DNA of 64,000 nucleotides from Polaribacter sargassicola (GTDB lineage Bacteria; Bacteroidota; Bacteroidia; Flavobacteriales; Flavobacteriaceae). Made by a program: the position numbers and the translations under genes. The stretch is from NCBI RefSeq assembly GCF_021991835.1, contig NZ_JAHDAU010000002.1, positions 527,851-591,850 of the forward strand, given 5' to 3'. Each line of letters opens with the position of its first letter. Positions within the stretch are counted from its first letter, which is position 1. This document shows, piece by piece, positions 1 through 10,559 of the stretch. The notes below the pieces were generated by a model. It was not told where the DNA came from. It did no database searches and saw nothing but the letters and a program-made list of their open reading frames with translations.

Positions 1-2144
1 TGTTCATTTCCGTTAGAATCTACATCATCAAAAGAAGCATCTATATAACCATAGTTTGCAAAAAAGCTAGAGTTTTTTGTAAAAGCATATTGCATTGCTG
101 TTTCAAAACCAAAAGAACTTGCGTTACCACTATCTTCTGGCGTAACCGTTAAAACACCATCTTCAAACTTACTTACTGTTGTTTGAAAATTAGAATAATC
201 ATACATATATGCATTTACATCAAATTGTAAAGTATTATTTAAAAATAAAGACTTTGCTCCAACTTCATAAGACCAAACAATTTCATCAGACAAAATATTA
301 GTTTCTGTTGCCGTAACATTAATAACATTTGGTCTTCTTCCTCTTGATGTAGTACCGAATAATGTAATATTTTCACTTACATCATAATTTACAGCAAAAC
401 GTCCAACTGCTGATAAAAAATTATCACTTGCTTCTATTTTTTCGCCACCTGTTGATGCAAACAATATGTTAGGAAAGCTACCTGTTAAATATCCTAAAAC
501 AGATGGATTTTCTGAATCTGTTACCTGATAACCTGCATTTATATTTTCTAACGTTGCTCTTAAACCTAATGTAAAAGATAATTTTTCTGTAACATCATAA
601 GAAGCATCTGCAAAAACGTCTCCAGAATAATTTTTACCAAAATTAGTATTTCCTTCTGTATTAAAAGAATTTAAAGGAGCACCTGCTAACGGACCAAAAG
701 TATCTGGATCATTTGGTAAATTTGGTAATAATGTTGGTACACCACCAACTAATAAAGCTGCAGGGTTTAAGAAAATCATTGCTACACTTTGCTCATTATA
801 CTCCCAAGGCACATATTGTGAACCGTTTTCATAAAAGAAATTTGCACCAAAGAAACCTCTAAATTTATCATCATTATCAAAATTGAATCTAAATTCTTGG
901 CTAAATTGTTCTCCTTTTGATATTTCATGAAAAAATAAAGCAGGAGCCGCAGTTCCGTCCGCATCAAAAGCTTCATCAGAATTAAACTTTCTGTAAGCTG
1001 TTGTAGAAGTTAAATCCCAAACATCGTTAAAATCATGTTTTAAAATTGCAGTAACTCCCCAAACAGTTCTATCCAAACCTAACTCTTCTCCTCTTTCTAA
1101 ATCTGCAAAGGTATTAGGATTTAAATCTCCTCCTAAAGGCGCAAAAGTTCCACTTTTAAAAGAAGTTCCTGGAGGTGTATCTTGTTGCCAGTTTGCAATA
1201 AGATCTAAAGTTGTATCATCATTTAACAAATATCTAAACGAAGTTCTAAAAGCAACAGTTTCTTTTCCGTTTAAATCTCCACCAGAAAGATTCTCTATAA
1301 AACCATCTCTTTTATTATAGATTGCAGCAGCTCTAAAAAATAGTTTATCTTCTACTAATGGTGCATTATAATGACCTGTTGCTAAAAACTGATTAAAGTT
1401 ACCATAACCTAATTTTACAGAACCAGAAGTTTCGTTTTTTGCTTTGTTTTGAATGATGTGCATTGCACCTATTTGAGCACCTCTACCAAATAAAGTTCCT
1501 TGTGGACCTTTTAAAACCTCTACACGTTCAATATCATATAATTCTACTACAGAACCTCTAGATTTACTGATAGAAACTCCGTCTTGAAAAATAGATACTC
1601 TTGGCTCTACTCTAGAGTCTCCACTATCACTTGTAATACCTCTTACTACAATTCCTGGATTATTTACACTCTGAATTTGCACCTGAAAACCTGGCACATA
1701 TTCTGATAAAGCATCATACTCATAAGTACCTTGATTTTCTAAAAAATCTGTTCCGTAAGATGTAATTGCAATTGGTACATCTTTATTTTTTTGTTCTCTT
1801 TTTTGAGATGTTACTACAACACCTTCTAATAAATAAGAGCTTTCTTTTAAAACAAAATTCTGAATAGTTTCATTATTACCAACTACTACTTTTTTAGTTA
1901 TTGTATTATAACCAATGTAAGACACCTCTACTACATAAGTAGCACTTGCAATATCTTTTAACAAAAAACTTCCATCAATATCTGAAGTTGTTCCTATAGA
2001 TAAACTTTTAACATGAACACTTGCACCCATAATTGGCTCTCCTTGTTCTGTTGTAATTGTTCCTTTTAAAACGCCTTTATTTTGAGCGTTAATATTAATT
2101 ACACTAAAAAGTGTTAGAAAAGTAAGTAAAAATTTAAATCGCAT
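1..2144 (-). CDS. TonB-dependent outer-membrane receptor, C-terminus cut by window edge
   Basis: The frame is open from the ATG at 2144 to the left edge, about 714 codons, so the last beta-strands are missing. The start MRFKFLLTFLTLFSVININA is a signal peptide. It is followed by a carboxypeptidase-like regulatory domain of about 80 residues (GTITTEQGEPIMGASV, DIDGSF), then a plug domain with DGVSISKSRGS and VEVLKGPQGTLFGR, then a long barrel rich in aromatic strands. The family imports siderophores, cobalamin, glycans or metals through the outer membrane using TonB-ExbBD energy; nothing visible fixes the substrate. No SusD-like partner follows within the window. The plug resembles that of single-component receptors more than SusC of a SusCD pair. 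An inverted repeat lies 68 bp upstream of the start. Confidence 0.9.
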   Translation of the reverse strand, partial: MRFKFLLTFLTLFSVININAQNKGVLKGTITTEQGEPIMGASVHVKSLSIGTTSDIDGSFLLKDIASATYVVEVSYIGYNTITKKVVVGNNETIQNFVLKESSYLLEGVVVTSQKREQKNKDVPIAITSYGTDFLENQGTYEYDALSEYVPGFQVQIQSVNNPGIVVRGITSDSGDSRVEPRVSIFQDGVSISKSRGSVVELYDIERVEVLKGPQGTLFGRGAQIGAMHIIQNKAKNETSGSVKLGYGNFNQFLATGHYNAPLVEDKLFFRAAAIYNKRDGFIENLSGGDLNGKETVAFRTSFRYLLNDDTTLDLIANWQQDTPPGTSFKSGTFAPLGGDLNPNTFADLERGEELGLDRTVWGVTAILKHDFNDVWDLTSTTAYRKFNSDEAFDADGTAAPALFFHEISKGEQFSQEFRFNFDNDDKFRGFFGANFFYENGSQYVPWEYNEQSVAMIFLNPAALLVGGVPTLLPNLPNDPDTFGPLAGAPLNSFNTEGNTNFGKNYSGDVFADASYDVTEKLSFTLGLRATLENINAGYQVTDSENPSVLGYLTGSFPNILFASTGGEKIEASDNFLSAVGRFAVNYDVSENITLFGTTSRGRRPNVINVTATETNILSDEIVWSYEVGAKSLFLNNTLQFDVNAYMYDYSNFQTTVSKFEDGVLTVTPEDSGNASSFGFETAMQYAFTKNSSFFANYGYIDASFDDVDSNGNE

Positions 2145-2211
2145 TTCTTATAATTTATAATTAAGTAGAGTGCGAATTTATCTTAGAAAAACAACCTTTT
2201 TATTAACTAAA

Positions 2212-2251
2212 AATGATACTAATGTTACATTTTGCAACATTTTGTATCATT
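2212..2251. promoter_or_regulatory. 40-bp dyad between porin gene and TonB receptor gene
   Basis: Outer arms AATGATAC (2212-2219) and GTATCATT (2244-2251) are perfect. Inner arms ATGTT (2222-2226) and AACAT (2236-2240) are offset by one base. The dyad lies 62 bp after the porin stop and 68 bp before the receptor start, both on the minus strand. It could be an operator for the receptor or a weak porin terminator; the T-run on the minus side is short. Confidence 0.45.
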
Positions 2252-2312
2252 TTTTTTCTAATAATTTACAATAAAATAATATTTACTCTTTTTACATAAC
2301 TAATTATTGACA

Positions 2313-3581
2313 TTAAAATAAAGACACTTGATATTGCAAAACAAGCATACCTTTGTATTCTTTTTGTTTAAGTATTAATGCATCAAAAATTGGACGATGT
2401 TGATAACCTAAACTAAGTTTTCTTGCATGCCCACCGTCTAATAAAAAGTTTAGTGTAAAATCATAAACTGTCATTTGATCTACTAACGCATCAAAATTAG
2501 AGGTTTGAATTGCAACATTTGGTTGCACAACTATTGGATAATTTAAAATTTTAGCCTTTTTAAATGCATAACCCAATTGTGTATACCAAGTTGTACCAGT
2601 ACCAATCATCGGAAACGCAACTCCAGATCCATTAAAATCATTCCCACCACTTGTTGCAGGATTATTAGCTCCTACATTTCTAACGTAATCTTTACCATAA
2701 TCATAATCAAAAAAACCTAAATACGCAGTAATAGCTGCATCATTATTTAAGGGCAAATTTAAAAACGAATCTATAGCCCAATGTTTCATATCATATAAAT
2801 TTGTCCCCGCTAATAAAGCATCATCATCACTCATTGCTTTTTCTTGAAACTGAAAACCTGCTCCTATATTAAACACTTTTTTAGTTTGCATATAAGAACC
2901 TGCCAAATAAGCTGATTTATTAGATTCCATTTCAAAAAACTGATAATTAATATAAGATGATGTTCGAACTCTAGGTCTATTATTTGCAAAATCTACCTTA
3001 CCACTTGGTACAGAAGTTACTAAAGTTGGTCTACTAAAAGTAACTCTATAATCAAATTTATTAACTTGCCCTTTTACCCAAACACTTAACAAACGCCCAA
3101 TATGGTCGTTTTTATTAACGGTTGTTAAAACAAATAAAGGAGAATCTAAACCCATTAAAGATTTACTAGAACGCACATTATACCTACTTAAACCTTGCCA
3201 ACCAGATTTACCAAAACCTACTTCTAACTTTTTATCAAAAGCATATTCTGCGTATAAATCTAAAATTTCTACAGGAAAACTTCCATCTTGGTAATTATAA
3301 TTATTTCCACCAAAAATAGAATAGAAATATAATTTTGGTGTTACTTGAGATGTTATTGGTATTCTTAAACGCCTCATAGAAACATCTGCATAACTATTAG
3401 TAGCTTCTCCATTAATTAAAGAACCTTCGTTTAAGCTAGAATAACGCAACCAAAACTGAGAAGTGATGTTCCATTTTAACGTAGGCTTAAACTTTTCCTT
3501 TTCTTGTCCGTAAAAAAAATAAGAAGAAAACAAAAAGGTAACTATTAAACACTTTTTAAATAAATTTTGCATTAATTTCAT
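2313..3581 (-). CDS. Outer-membrane porin (phosphate-selective porin OprO/OprP-like)
   Basis: About 422 residues. The chosen start gives a signal peptide (MKLMQNLFKKCLIVTFLFSS, ending FFYGQ); upstream in-frame methionines would put hydrophilic sequence before it. The mature protein begins with residues typical of the porin family (WNITSQFWLRYSSLNEG, RRLRIPITSQVTPKLYFYSI). It then continues as alternating beta-strands, with LGYQHRPIFDALILKQKEYK near the end and a final aromatic residue. The role is diffusion of small, probably anionic, solutes across the outer membrane; the exact solute cannot be read from sequence. The gene stands alone, and its promoter carries a Crp/Fnr-like dyad at the same spacing as in the cbb3 oxidase promoters, so expression may depend on oxygen or redox state. 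The start could also be the Met at 3572. Confidence 0.7.
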   Translation of the reverse strand: MKLMQNLFKKCLIVTFLFSSYFFYGQEKEKFKPTLKWNITSQFWLRYSSLNEGSLINGEATNSYADVSMRRLRIPITSQVTPKLYFYSIFGGNNYNYQDGSFPVEILDLYAEYAFDKKLEVGFGKSGWQGLSRYNVRSSKSLMGLDSPLFVLTTVNKNDHIGRLLSVWVKGQVNKFDYRVTFSRPTLVTSVPSGKVDFANNRPRVRTSSYINYQFFEMESNKSAYLAGSYMQTKKVFNIGAGFQFQEKAMSDDDALLAGTNLYDMKHWAIDSFLNLPLNNDAAITAYLGFFDYDYGKDYVRNVGANNPATSGGNDFNGSGVAFPMIGTGTTWYTQLGYAFKKAKILNYPIVVQPNVAIQTSNFDALVDQMTVYDFTLNFLLDGGHARKLSLGYQHRPIFDALILKQKEYKGMLVLQYQVSLF

Positions 3582-3607
3582 TGCTATTCTATTCTTTAAA
3601 TGAAAAA

Positions 3608-3650
3608 CAAAATTATAGATATATAATTTTACAAGAAGTGACAAACATCA
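3608..3650 (-). promoter_or_regulatory. Porin promoter with Crp/Fnr-like box
   Basis: On the minus strand a -7 box TAATTTTG (3608-3615) fits the Bacteroidota TAnnTTTG consensus. The dyad TGACAAACATCA (3639-3650) is centred 33 bp upstream of the -7 box centre. The same dyad and spacing occur before ccoS and ccoI. Confidence 0.5.
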
Positions 3651-3875
3651 TATTTGTTTACATACTTTTTTAACTTAAGAAAACAAAACAGACATTTTTA
3701 GTCGTTTTTTTGATAAAAATAAAACTCAAAATTTTACAATTAAGCAATTTTATCACTTTTTTTGCTAGAGACAAACAGTAAAACTTCTATTTTTAAAAAT
3801 AAAGCTATTTTTAGTCGATTTAAGACACTTTTAGAGTTTTTAACATTTTTGTTTTTTTTAAACAAATTCATTTTT

Positions 3876-3906
3876 AAACCTAGGTTTTTACCTATATTTG
3901 ATAGGT
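3876..3906 (+). promoter_or_regulatory. gyrB promoter region with two palindromes
   Basis: A -7 box TATATTTG lies at 3893-3900. It sits inside the dyad ACCTAT-N5-ATAGGT (3890-3906). Just upstream is the perfect 12-bp palindrome AAACCTAGGTTT (3876-3887), which shares the ACCTA half-site. No clear -33 TTG was seen. The rest of the 3645-3954 gap is AT-rich, with the 11-bp direct repeat ATTTTTAGTCG at 3694 and 3807. Confidence 0.5.
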
Positions 3907-3930
3907 TGTATTTTTTACAATAGATATTAA

Positions 3931-5892
<1,962 letters not shown>

Positions 5893-5908
5893 TTAATTCT
5901 TAATCAAT

Positions 5909-5946
5909 AAAAAAAGGTGTATGAAAAAAAATCATACACCTTTTTT
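5909..5946. terminator. Bidirectional terminator after gyrB
   Basis: Perfect stem GGTGTATGA (5916-5924) with TCATACACC (5932-5940), flanked by an A-run on the left and a T-run on the right, so it can serve gyrB and the convergent gene at 5965. Confidence 0.9.
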
Positions 5947-5964
5947 ATTTTATCTATTATTTGG

Positions 5965-6966
5965 TTATCTAATACTAAAACCTATTCTAACAGAAACCAC
6001 ATCGTACTCTTGTACAGCATATTCTGCTGCAATATTTAAAACCCATAAATCCATACTCAAACCTAAATTAGTTCTAAAAGAATTCCCTTCATAATCTAAC
6101 TGTACAGGATCTATATATTGTTCTCCAGAAGAAGTAGTCTCATATGTACCTAACACATTTACATCTGTTTCATAAGAAGTTGTACCTACACCTCCATAAA
6201 TTGTAAAAATTGAAAGTTTTTTAGATGCTAATAATTGAAACATAAAAGTTTTTGTATTAAACTCTAATGCTTGTGTAGGATTATCATCTGGATCTATATA
6301 AAACTTAGATTTTATATCATTCCAAGCAACTATAGCAGAAAAATCAAAAGGCAATTTCTTTACAAAAGGAATCCATTGTTTTAAATCATGCTTAACACCA
6401 ATACCAAATGTAGAAAACTCATACTCATCTGCTGATTGCTCTGGAACAAATCTTACAATTAAATCTGTTTTCTTAAAAAGCCCAATACCTGCTTGAATCA
6501 TTGCTGAAGGCACAACATTATACCCAATTGCTTCTTTTAAACCAGAACCAGGTAATGCAGAAGTAGACACAGAGTCTCCAATATCATCTGTAAATTTTAA
6601 TAACGGTCTATCTTCTAATTCTTGCGACCCAAATAAAGTTGGTATATCTGCAGATGAAAGACTCTCATCATCTAATTTAATGTTCTTATAATCTGCATTA
6701 TTAAAAGTAAAAGTCTCATCATTTTGTGGTACTAATGCTCCATTTGCTATAACAGAAATATCAATTCCTAAAAACTTGTGCGCTTTTGCAGTAGTATACC
6801 ATCCTCCATTAATTCCGTTTCCAAAACCAGTTGAAAATGGTTTTACATAACCATGTAAAAGTGTTTGAGCATCTGCTACACCTCCTTCTAAAACTGATTC
6901 TAAATCAACCTGTGCAGAAGAAACAATACTACTAAATACGAATATAAATGCTATTATTTTTTTCAT
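5965..6966 (-). CDS. DUF6588-like secreted/outer-membrane protein
   Basis: 333 residues with an N-terminal signal peptide (MKKIIAFIFVFSSIVSSAQ). The mature part starts with a conserved pattern (LLHGYVKPFSTGFGNGINGG) followed by beta-rich, aromatic sequence ending in FSIR, which suggests an outer-membrane barrel. It aligns along its length with the product at 8152-9162: LLxGYxxP, GW..TA..HK, P.A..Q...G and Y....SxGI/F-FS near the end. I assign it to the family annotated DUF6588 from memory of that pattern; its function is unknown. It lies 14 bp downstream of the lipoprotein gene at 6981, so the two probably form an operon. Confidence 0.65.
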   Translation of the reverse strand: MKKIIAFIFVFSSIVSSAQVDLESVLEGGVADAQTLLHGYVKPFSTGFGNGINGGWYTTAKAHKFLGIDISVIANGALVPQNDETFTFNNADYKNIKLDDESLSSADIPTLFGSQELEDRPLLKFTDDIGDSVSTSALPGSGLKEAIGYNVVPSAMIQAGIGLFKKTDLIVRFVPEQSADEYEFSTFGIGVKHDLKQWIPFVKKLPFDFSAIVAWNDIKSKFYIDPDDNPTQALEFNTKTFMFQLLASKKLSIFTIYGGVGTTSYETDVNVLGTYETTSSGEQYIDPVQLDYEGNSFRTNLGLSMDLWVLNIAAEYAVQEYDVVSVRIGFSIR

Positions 6967-6980
6967 CCTTTTTTCGTTTT

Positions 6981-7481
6981 TTATTCTACTGTTGCTTTTA
7001 CAACAAATGTTAATTTTATAGAAAAATCATCGTCTTCTATAGGCTCATCCGAAGAAGTATTTACAGTAATTGGAAAAGTTTCTGAACTAATAACATCCAT
7101 AATATTACTAACCTCTTCTGGTATAATGATTGGATCTGTTGGTGTTTCTGATAAACTTACACTTTCATTAAGAATAGTAGTATTTCCATCAATTAAAACT
7201 TCTATCGTACCATCTATACTCTCACCAGAATAATCTACTAATTGTAAAGTAACAGACTCTACATCTGCATAAACAAATTCACTTGAATTAGCTAATAAAT
7301 CAGAAATATTTACTGAACTGTCTAACGAAAAAGATGTTTGATCTTTTGCTCCTTTCACTAATAAAACAGCATCAAAATCATCTTTAATAATAAATTGTAT
7401 TTCTCCATTTTCCTCACAACTACTAAATGCAAATACTGCACAAAGTAATAATACGGCTTTCATAACTTTAATTTTTTTCAT
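6981..7481 (-). CDS. Hypothetical lipoprotein
   Basis: 166 residues with a lipoprotein signal: a hydrophobic stretch AVLLLCAVFAF followed by the lipobox-like FSSC. The mature protein is acidic (EDDDFSIKLTFVVKATVE at the end) and beta-rich with no recognised domain. It is the first gene of a two-gene leftward operon with the DUF6588-like protein at 5965. Translation could also begin at the second in-frame Met, 18 bp downstream. The function is unknown; it may be a periplasmic partner of the adjacent barrel (inference from context only). Confidence 0.6.
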   Translation of the reverse strand: MKKIKVMKAVLLLCAVFAFSSCEENGEIQFIIKDDFDAVLLVKGAKDQTSFSLDSSVNISDLLANSSEFVYADVESVTLQLVDYSGESIDGTIEVLIDGNTTILNESVSLSETPTDPIIIPEEVSNIMDVISSETFPITVNTSSDEPIEDDDFSIKLTFVVKATVE

Positions 7482-8151
7482 TACATTTTGGTTTTTATAA
7501 AATTTGTTAACGCTGTAAATATACTGAAAAAAAAAAATTACAAAACAACAACATAAAAACTACTCGCTACTGATTTACATAATATTAACATTAAAAATTT
7601 GAAGAAGAAAATTACTATATAAATCTATAAACTTTTAAAAAACTCATAAAGATTAAAGAAATAATCCTTTTATTTCATTTAGATAAAAAAAATTAAATCA
7701 ACTAAAAAAAACTTAACTAAACTTTATCTAATTATATAAAAACCATATAGAACAAAGTTATTTTTTTAAATATTCAAAATAAGCAAGCGGTAATAATCAT
7801 AATAATAATTTCAACTAACAATTAAATACCTCGAACAACAAAAAATTAGAATAATTTTTATTTAAAAACAAAAAAGTAAACTCTACAATAACAAATATTT
7901 TATTTTTTCTCACTACTTTGCAGAATGAAATTGAGATAAACAACTCTATATCAAAATAGAATTGGGTTATTTTTAAAAAAGCTAAGAAAATAAAAAGTTG
8001 AACATGGTATTATCAATAATAAAAAACAACACATCTCCTCCCTTATCAAATATTAAAAAACATCTTATTTCTAAAAGGTCTAATCATATCATTTTTTATG
8101 AAATTAGAAAAGTTAGCATTGCGTCAATTTTTCTATTAGATTAATTTTTTT
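7482..8151. other. 670-bp AT-rich divergent intergenic region
   Basis: This region lies between the lipoprotein gene (minus) and the second DUF6588-like gene (plus). It is extremely AT-rich. A 46-codon open frame at 8004-8144 ends 7 bp before the next start, but nothing supports it as a gene. CACTACTTTG near 7911-7920 resembles but does not match a -7 box. No RNA or mobile element is visible. Confidence 0.6.
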
Positions 8152-9162
8152 ATGATGGCAAAACTTAAATTAACATTACTTTTTCTTTTAATTTTCACAC
8201 AGACTTTAAGATCACAAGACGGCGCACAAGATGTTTTAGTAACTGGTCTAGATGATGCTACTAAACTATTACAAGGTTACTACAGACCAGCAATGGAAGG
8301 ATCTATCTATAGTATTAACAACGGATGGGCTCATACTGCAGAAACACACAAACCATTTGGATTTGATTTTACATTAGGTGTTAGTGGAGCTATTGTTCCT
8401 GTTAAAAGACAATTTTTTAAAGTAACTGGTTTAACAAAAGTAAACCAAAACGAAGGTGGCGTATATGAAGGACCAACTGTAGTTAGCAGTCAACCCCATG
8501 GAAACTTTTTAAAAGTAATATCATCAGATGGTTTTTCTTTATCTGTAAGAATGCCAGGAGGAACTGAAATGAAATTACCTTTTAACGCAACTCCTGCTCC
8601 TTTAGCACAACTAACTCTAGGTTTACCCTATAAAACAGAAATACTTTTCCGTTACTTACCTAAAATTAATATTGTTGGAGAAAGCTTAAGTTATAATCTT
8701 ATAGGTTTTGGATTAAAAAAAGAAATTACCGATTGGTTTGGTGAATTTAACCTCCCTTTACACATTTCTTTATTAACCTCAATTACGTCTTTTAATGTTA
8801 ATTATAGATTTGCAAACCTAAATTCCGAAATTTTATCTACAGAAAATGGAGCTGCCGATTTTAATCTAAACTCTTACAACTTTCAATCAATATTTTCTTT
8901 AAACTACTCTAAAGTTAATTTTTACGGAATAGTTGGTTATGGATCTGGAAATAGTAATTTTCATTTTGAAGGAAGATTTATTTACGACAAAGGAGGACCA
9001 GATGAACAAGATTATGATACACCTATTTTAAATTTTAAATCAGGGAGTATGAAAGCAACATTAGGTACAAGATTCGACTTTAATTTTGTTAAAATATTTG
9101 CAGACTTTACTCTACAAAAATATAACACTATCTCTACAGGTATAATTTTTAGTGTTAATTAA
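8152..9162 (+). CDS. DUF6588-like secreted/outer-membrane protein (paralogue)
   Basis: 336 residues with a signal peptide ending TQTLRSQ and a beta-rich mature part ending FSVN. It shares motifs with the product at 5965-6966: LLQGYYRPAMEG versus LLHGYVKPFSTG, NNGWAHTAETHKPFG versus NGGWYTTAKAHKFLG, and YNLIGFGLKKEITDW versus STFGIGVKHDLKQW. The two are ancient paralogues on opposite sides of a lipoprotein gene. ATGATG at the start gives two possible initiation codons (8152 or 8155). It is monocistronic as far as can be seen. Function unknown; the family name DUF6588 is from recognition and not from a search. Confidence 0.65.
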   Translation: MMAKLKLTLLFLLIFTQTLRSQDGAQDVLVTGLDDATKLLQGYYRPAMEGSIYSINNGWAHTAETHKPFGFDFTLGVSGAIVPVKRQFFKVTGLTKVNQNEGGVYEGPTVVSSQPHGNFLKVISSDGFSLSVRMPGGTEMKLPFNATPAPLAQLTLGLPYKTEILFRYLPKINIVGESLSYNLIGFGLKKEITDWFGEFNLPLHISLLTSITSFNVNYRFANLNSEILSTENGAADFNLNSYNFQSIFSLNYSKVNFYGIVGYGSGNSNFHFEGRFIYDKGGPDEQDYDTPILNFKSGSMKATLGTRFDFNFVKIFADFTLQKYNTISTGIIFSVN

Positions 9163-9527
9163 ATTTATAACTCCAAAAACTTTTGCTTGTTTTTATCTGT
9201 TTTATTTAAAACTACCAATACTAAAAACCGCTAAATCTAAATTTTAAAAAAGGAATAATATTTTCTTAAAATGTTTAATTTTTTTCATCATTTTTATTTT
9301 TAGTTAAATTAACTAATTAAGCAGAAAACCCTACTTTAAATAAGAAACAAAATTTTAATGTTTTTTCAACTTATTATAAACTTTTATCAATAAAACAACT
9401 TATATCATAATAATTACCTAAAATATTACTTTACAAACCAAGAATAATCAATTGTTATTATTTAGCAATAGCATAGGGTTTTATTACCCTTAATACTTAT
9501 TATTATCAATATTTTACCTTATTTTTG
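9163..9527 (+). promoter_or_regulatory. AT-rich gap with mdh -7 box at 9520-9527
   Basis: A TATTTTTG -7 box (9520-9527) precedes the mdh ATG by 32 bp. A small hairpin AGGGT-N6-ACCCT lies at 9475-9490. The remaining 300 bp show no gene and no convincing terminator for the upstream gene. Confidence 0.45.
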
Positions 9528-9559
9528 TAACTAAATTTAACACAATAAAATATATTTAT

Positions 9560-10486
9560 ATGAAAGTTACAGTTGTTGGTGCAGGTGCAGTAGGTGCAAG
9601 TTGTGCAGAATACATAGCTATTAAAGACTTCGCTTCTGAAGTTGTAATTTTAGACATTAAAGAAGGTTTTGCAGAAGGTAAAGCAATGGACTTAATGCAA
9701 ACTGCTTCTTTAAATGGTTTTGATACAAAAATTACTGGAAGCACAAATGATTACTCTAAAACAGCAGGATCTGATGTTTGTGTAATTACTTCTGGAATTC
9801 CTCGTAAACCAGGTATGACTCGTGAAGAATTAATTGGTATAAATGCAGGAATCGTAAAAACAGTATCTGCTAACTTAATAGAACATTCTCCAAACACAAT
9901 TATTATTGTTGTTTCTAACCCTATGGACACAATGACTTACTTAGTTCATAAAACAACAGGGTTACCTAAAAATAAAATTATAGGAATGGGTGGTGCATTA
10001 GATTCTGCTCGTTTTAAATATAGATTAGCAGAAGCTTTAGGTGCGCCTATTTCTGATGTTGATGGTATGGTTATTGGTGGTCACTCAGATAAAGGTATGG
10101 TTCCTTTAACAAGATTAGCTACTAGAAACTCTGTTCCTGTTTCTGAATTTATTTCTGAAGAAAGATTAGAACAAGTTAAACAAGACACTAAAGTTGGTGG
10201 AGCTACTTTAACTGGTTTATTAGGTACTTCTGCTTGGTATGCCCCAGGTGCTGCTGTTTCTGGAATGGTACAAGCAATTGCTTGTGATACTAAAAAGATT
10301 TTCCCTTGTTCTTCTTTATTAGACGGAGAATATGGTTTAAAAGACTTATGTATTGGTGTACCTGTTGTTTTAGGTAAAGACGGTATAGAAAGTATAGTAG
10401 AAATTAACTTAAGCGATGCAGAAAAAGCTCATTTACAAGAATCTGCTGCTGGTGTTTCTAAAACAAATGGTTTATTAGAACTTTAA
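9560..10486 (+). CDS. mdh: NAD-dependent malate dehydrogenase
   Basis: 308 residues, the LDH-like MDH type. It oxidises malate to oxaloacetate in the TCA cycle, in the cytoplasm. The Rossmann motif GAGAVGA spans residues 7-13. The mobile-loop arginines lie in PRKPGMTR (R82, R88). NPMD follows at 120-123, with the D148/R151 pair and the catalytic H175 in GGHSD. The arginine of the substrate-specificity loop (R82) fits malate and not lactate. It is monocistronic, bounded by its own promoter and a strong terminator. Confidence 0.96.
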   Translation: MKVTVVGAGAVGASCAEYIAIKDFASEVVILDIKEGFAEGKAMDLMQTASLNGFDTKITGSTNDYSKTAGSDVCVITSGIPRKPGMTREELIGINAGIVKTVSANLIEHSPNTIIIVVSNPMDTMTYLVHKTTGLPKNKIIGMGGALDSARFKYRLAEALGAPISDVDGMVIGGHSDKGMVPLTRLATRNSVPVSEFISEERLEQVKQDTKVGGATLTGLLGTSAWYAPGAAVSGMVQAIACDTKKIFPCSSLLDGEYGLKDLCIGVPVVLGKDGIESIVEINLSDAEKAHLQESAAGVSKTNGLLEL

Positions 10487-10506
10487 GAGAATAAATTGTA
10501 TAAATT

Positions 10507-10546
10507 AAGATTGCTTTTTACTTAACTGTTTAAAGCAATCTTTTTT
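10507..10546 (+). terminator. mdh terminator
   Basis: Eleven-bp perfect stem AAGATTGCTTT (10507-10517) with AAAGCAATCTT (10532-10542), then a T-run. Confidence 0.92.
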
Positions 10547-10547
10547 A

Positions 10548-10555
10548 TATATTTG
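10548..10555 (+). promoter_or_regulatory. -7 box almost abutting the next start codon
   Basis: TATATTTG ends only 4 bp before the ATG at 10560, so the transcript would be leaderless or nearly so. Confidence 0.45.
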
Positions 10556-10559
10556 GCGC

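Noticed and set aside
8004..8144. 46-codon frame just upstream of the second DUF6588-like gene
   Set aside because: No promoter, no plausible domain and composition like the surrounding AT-rich gap; could be a leader peptide but nothing supports it.
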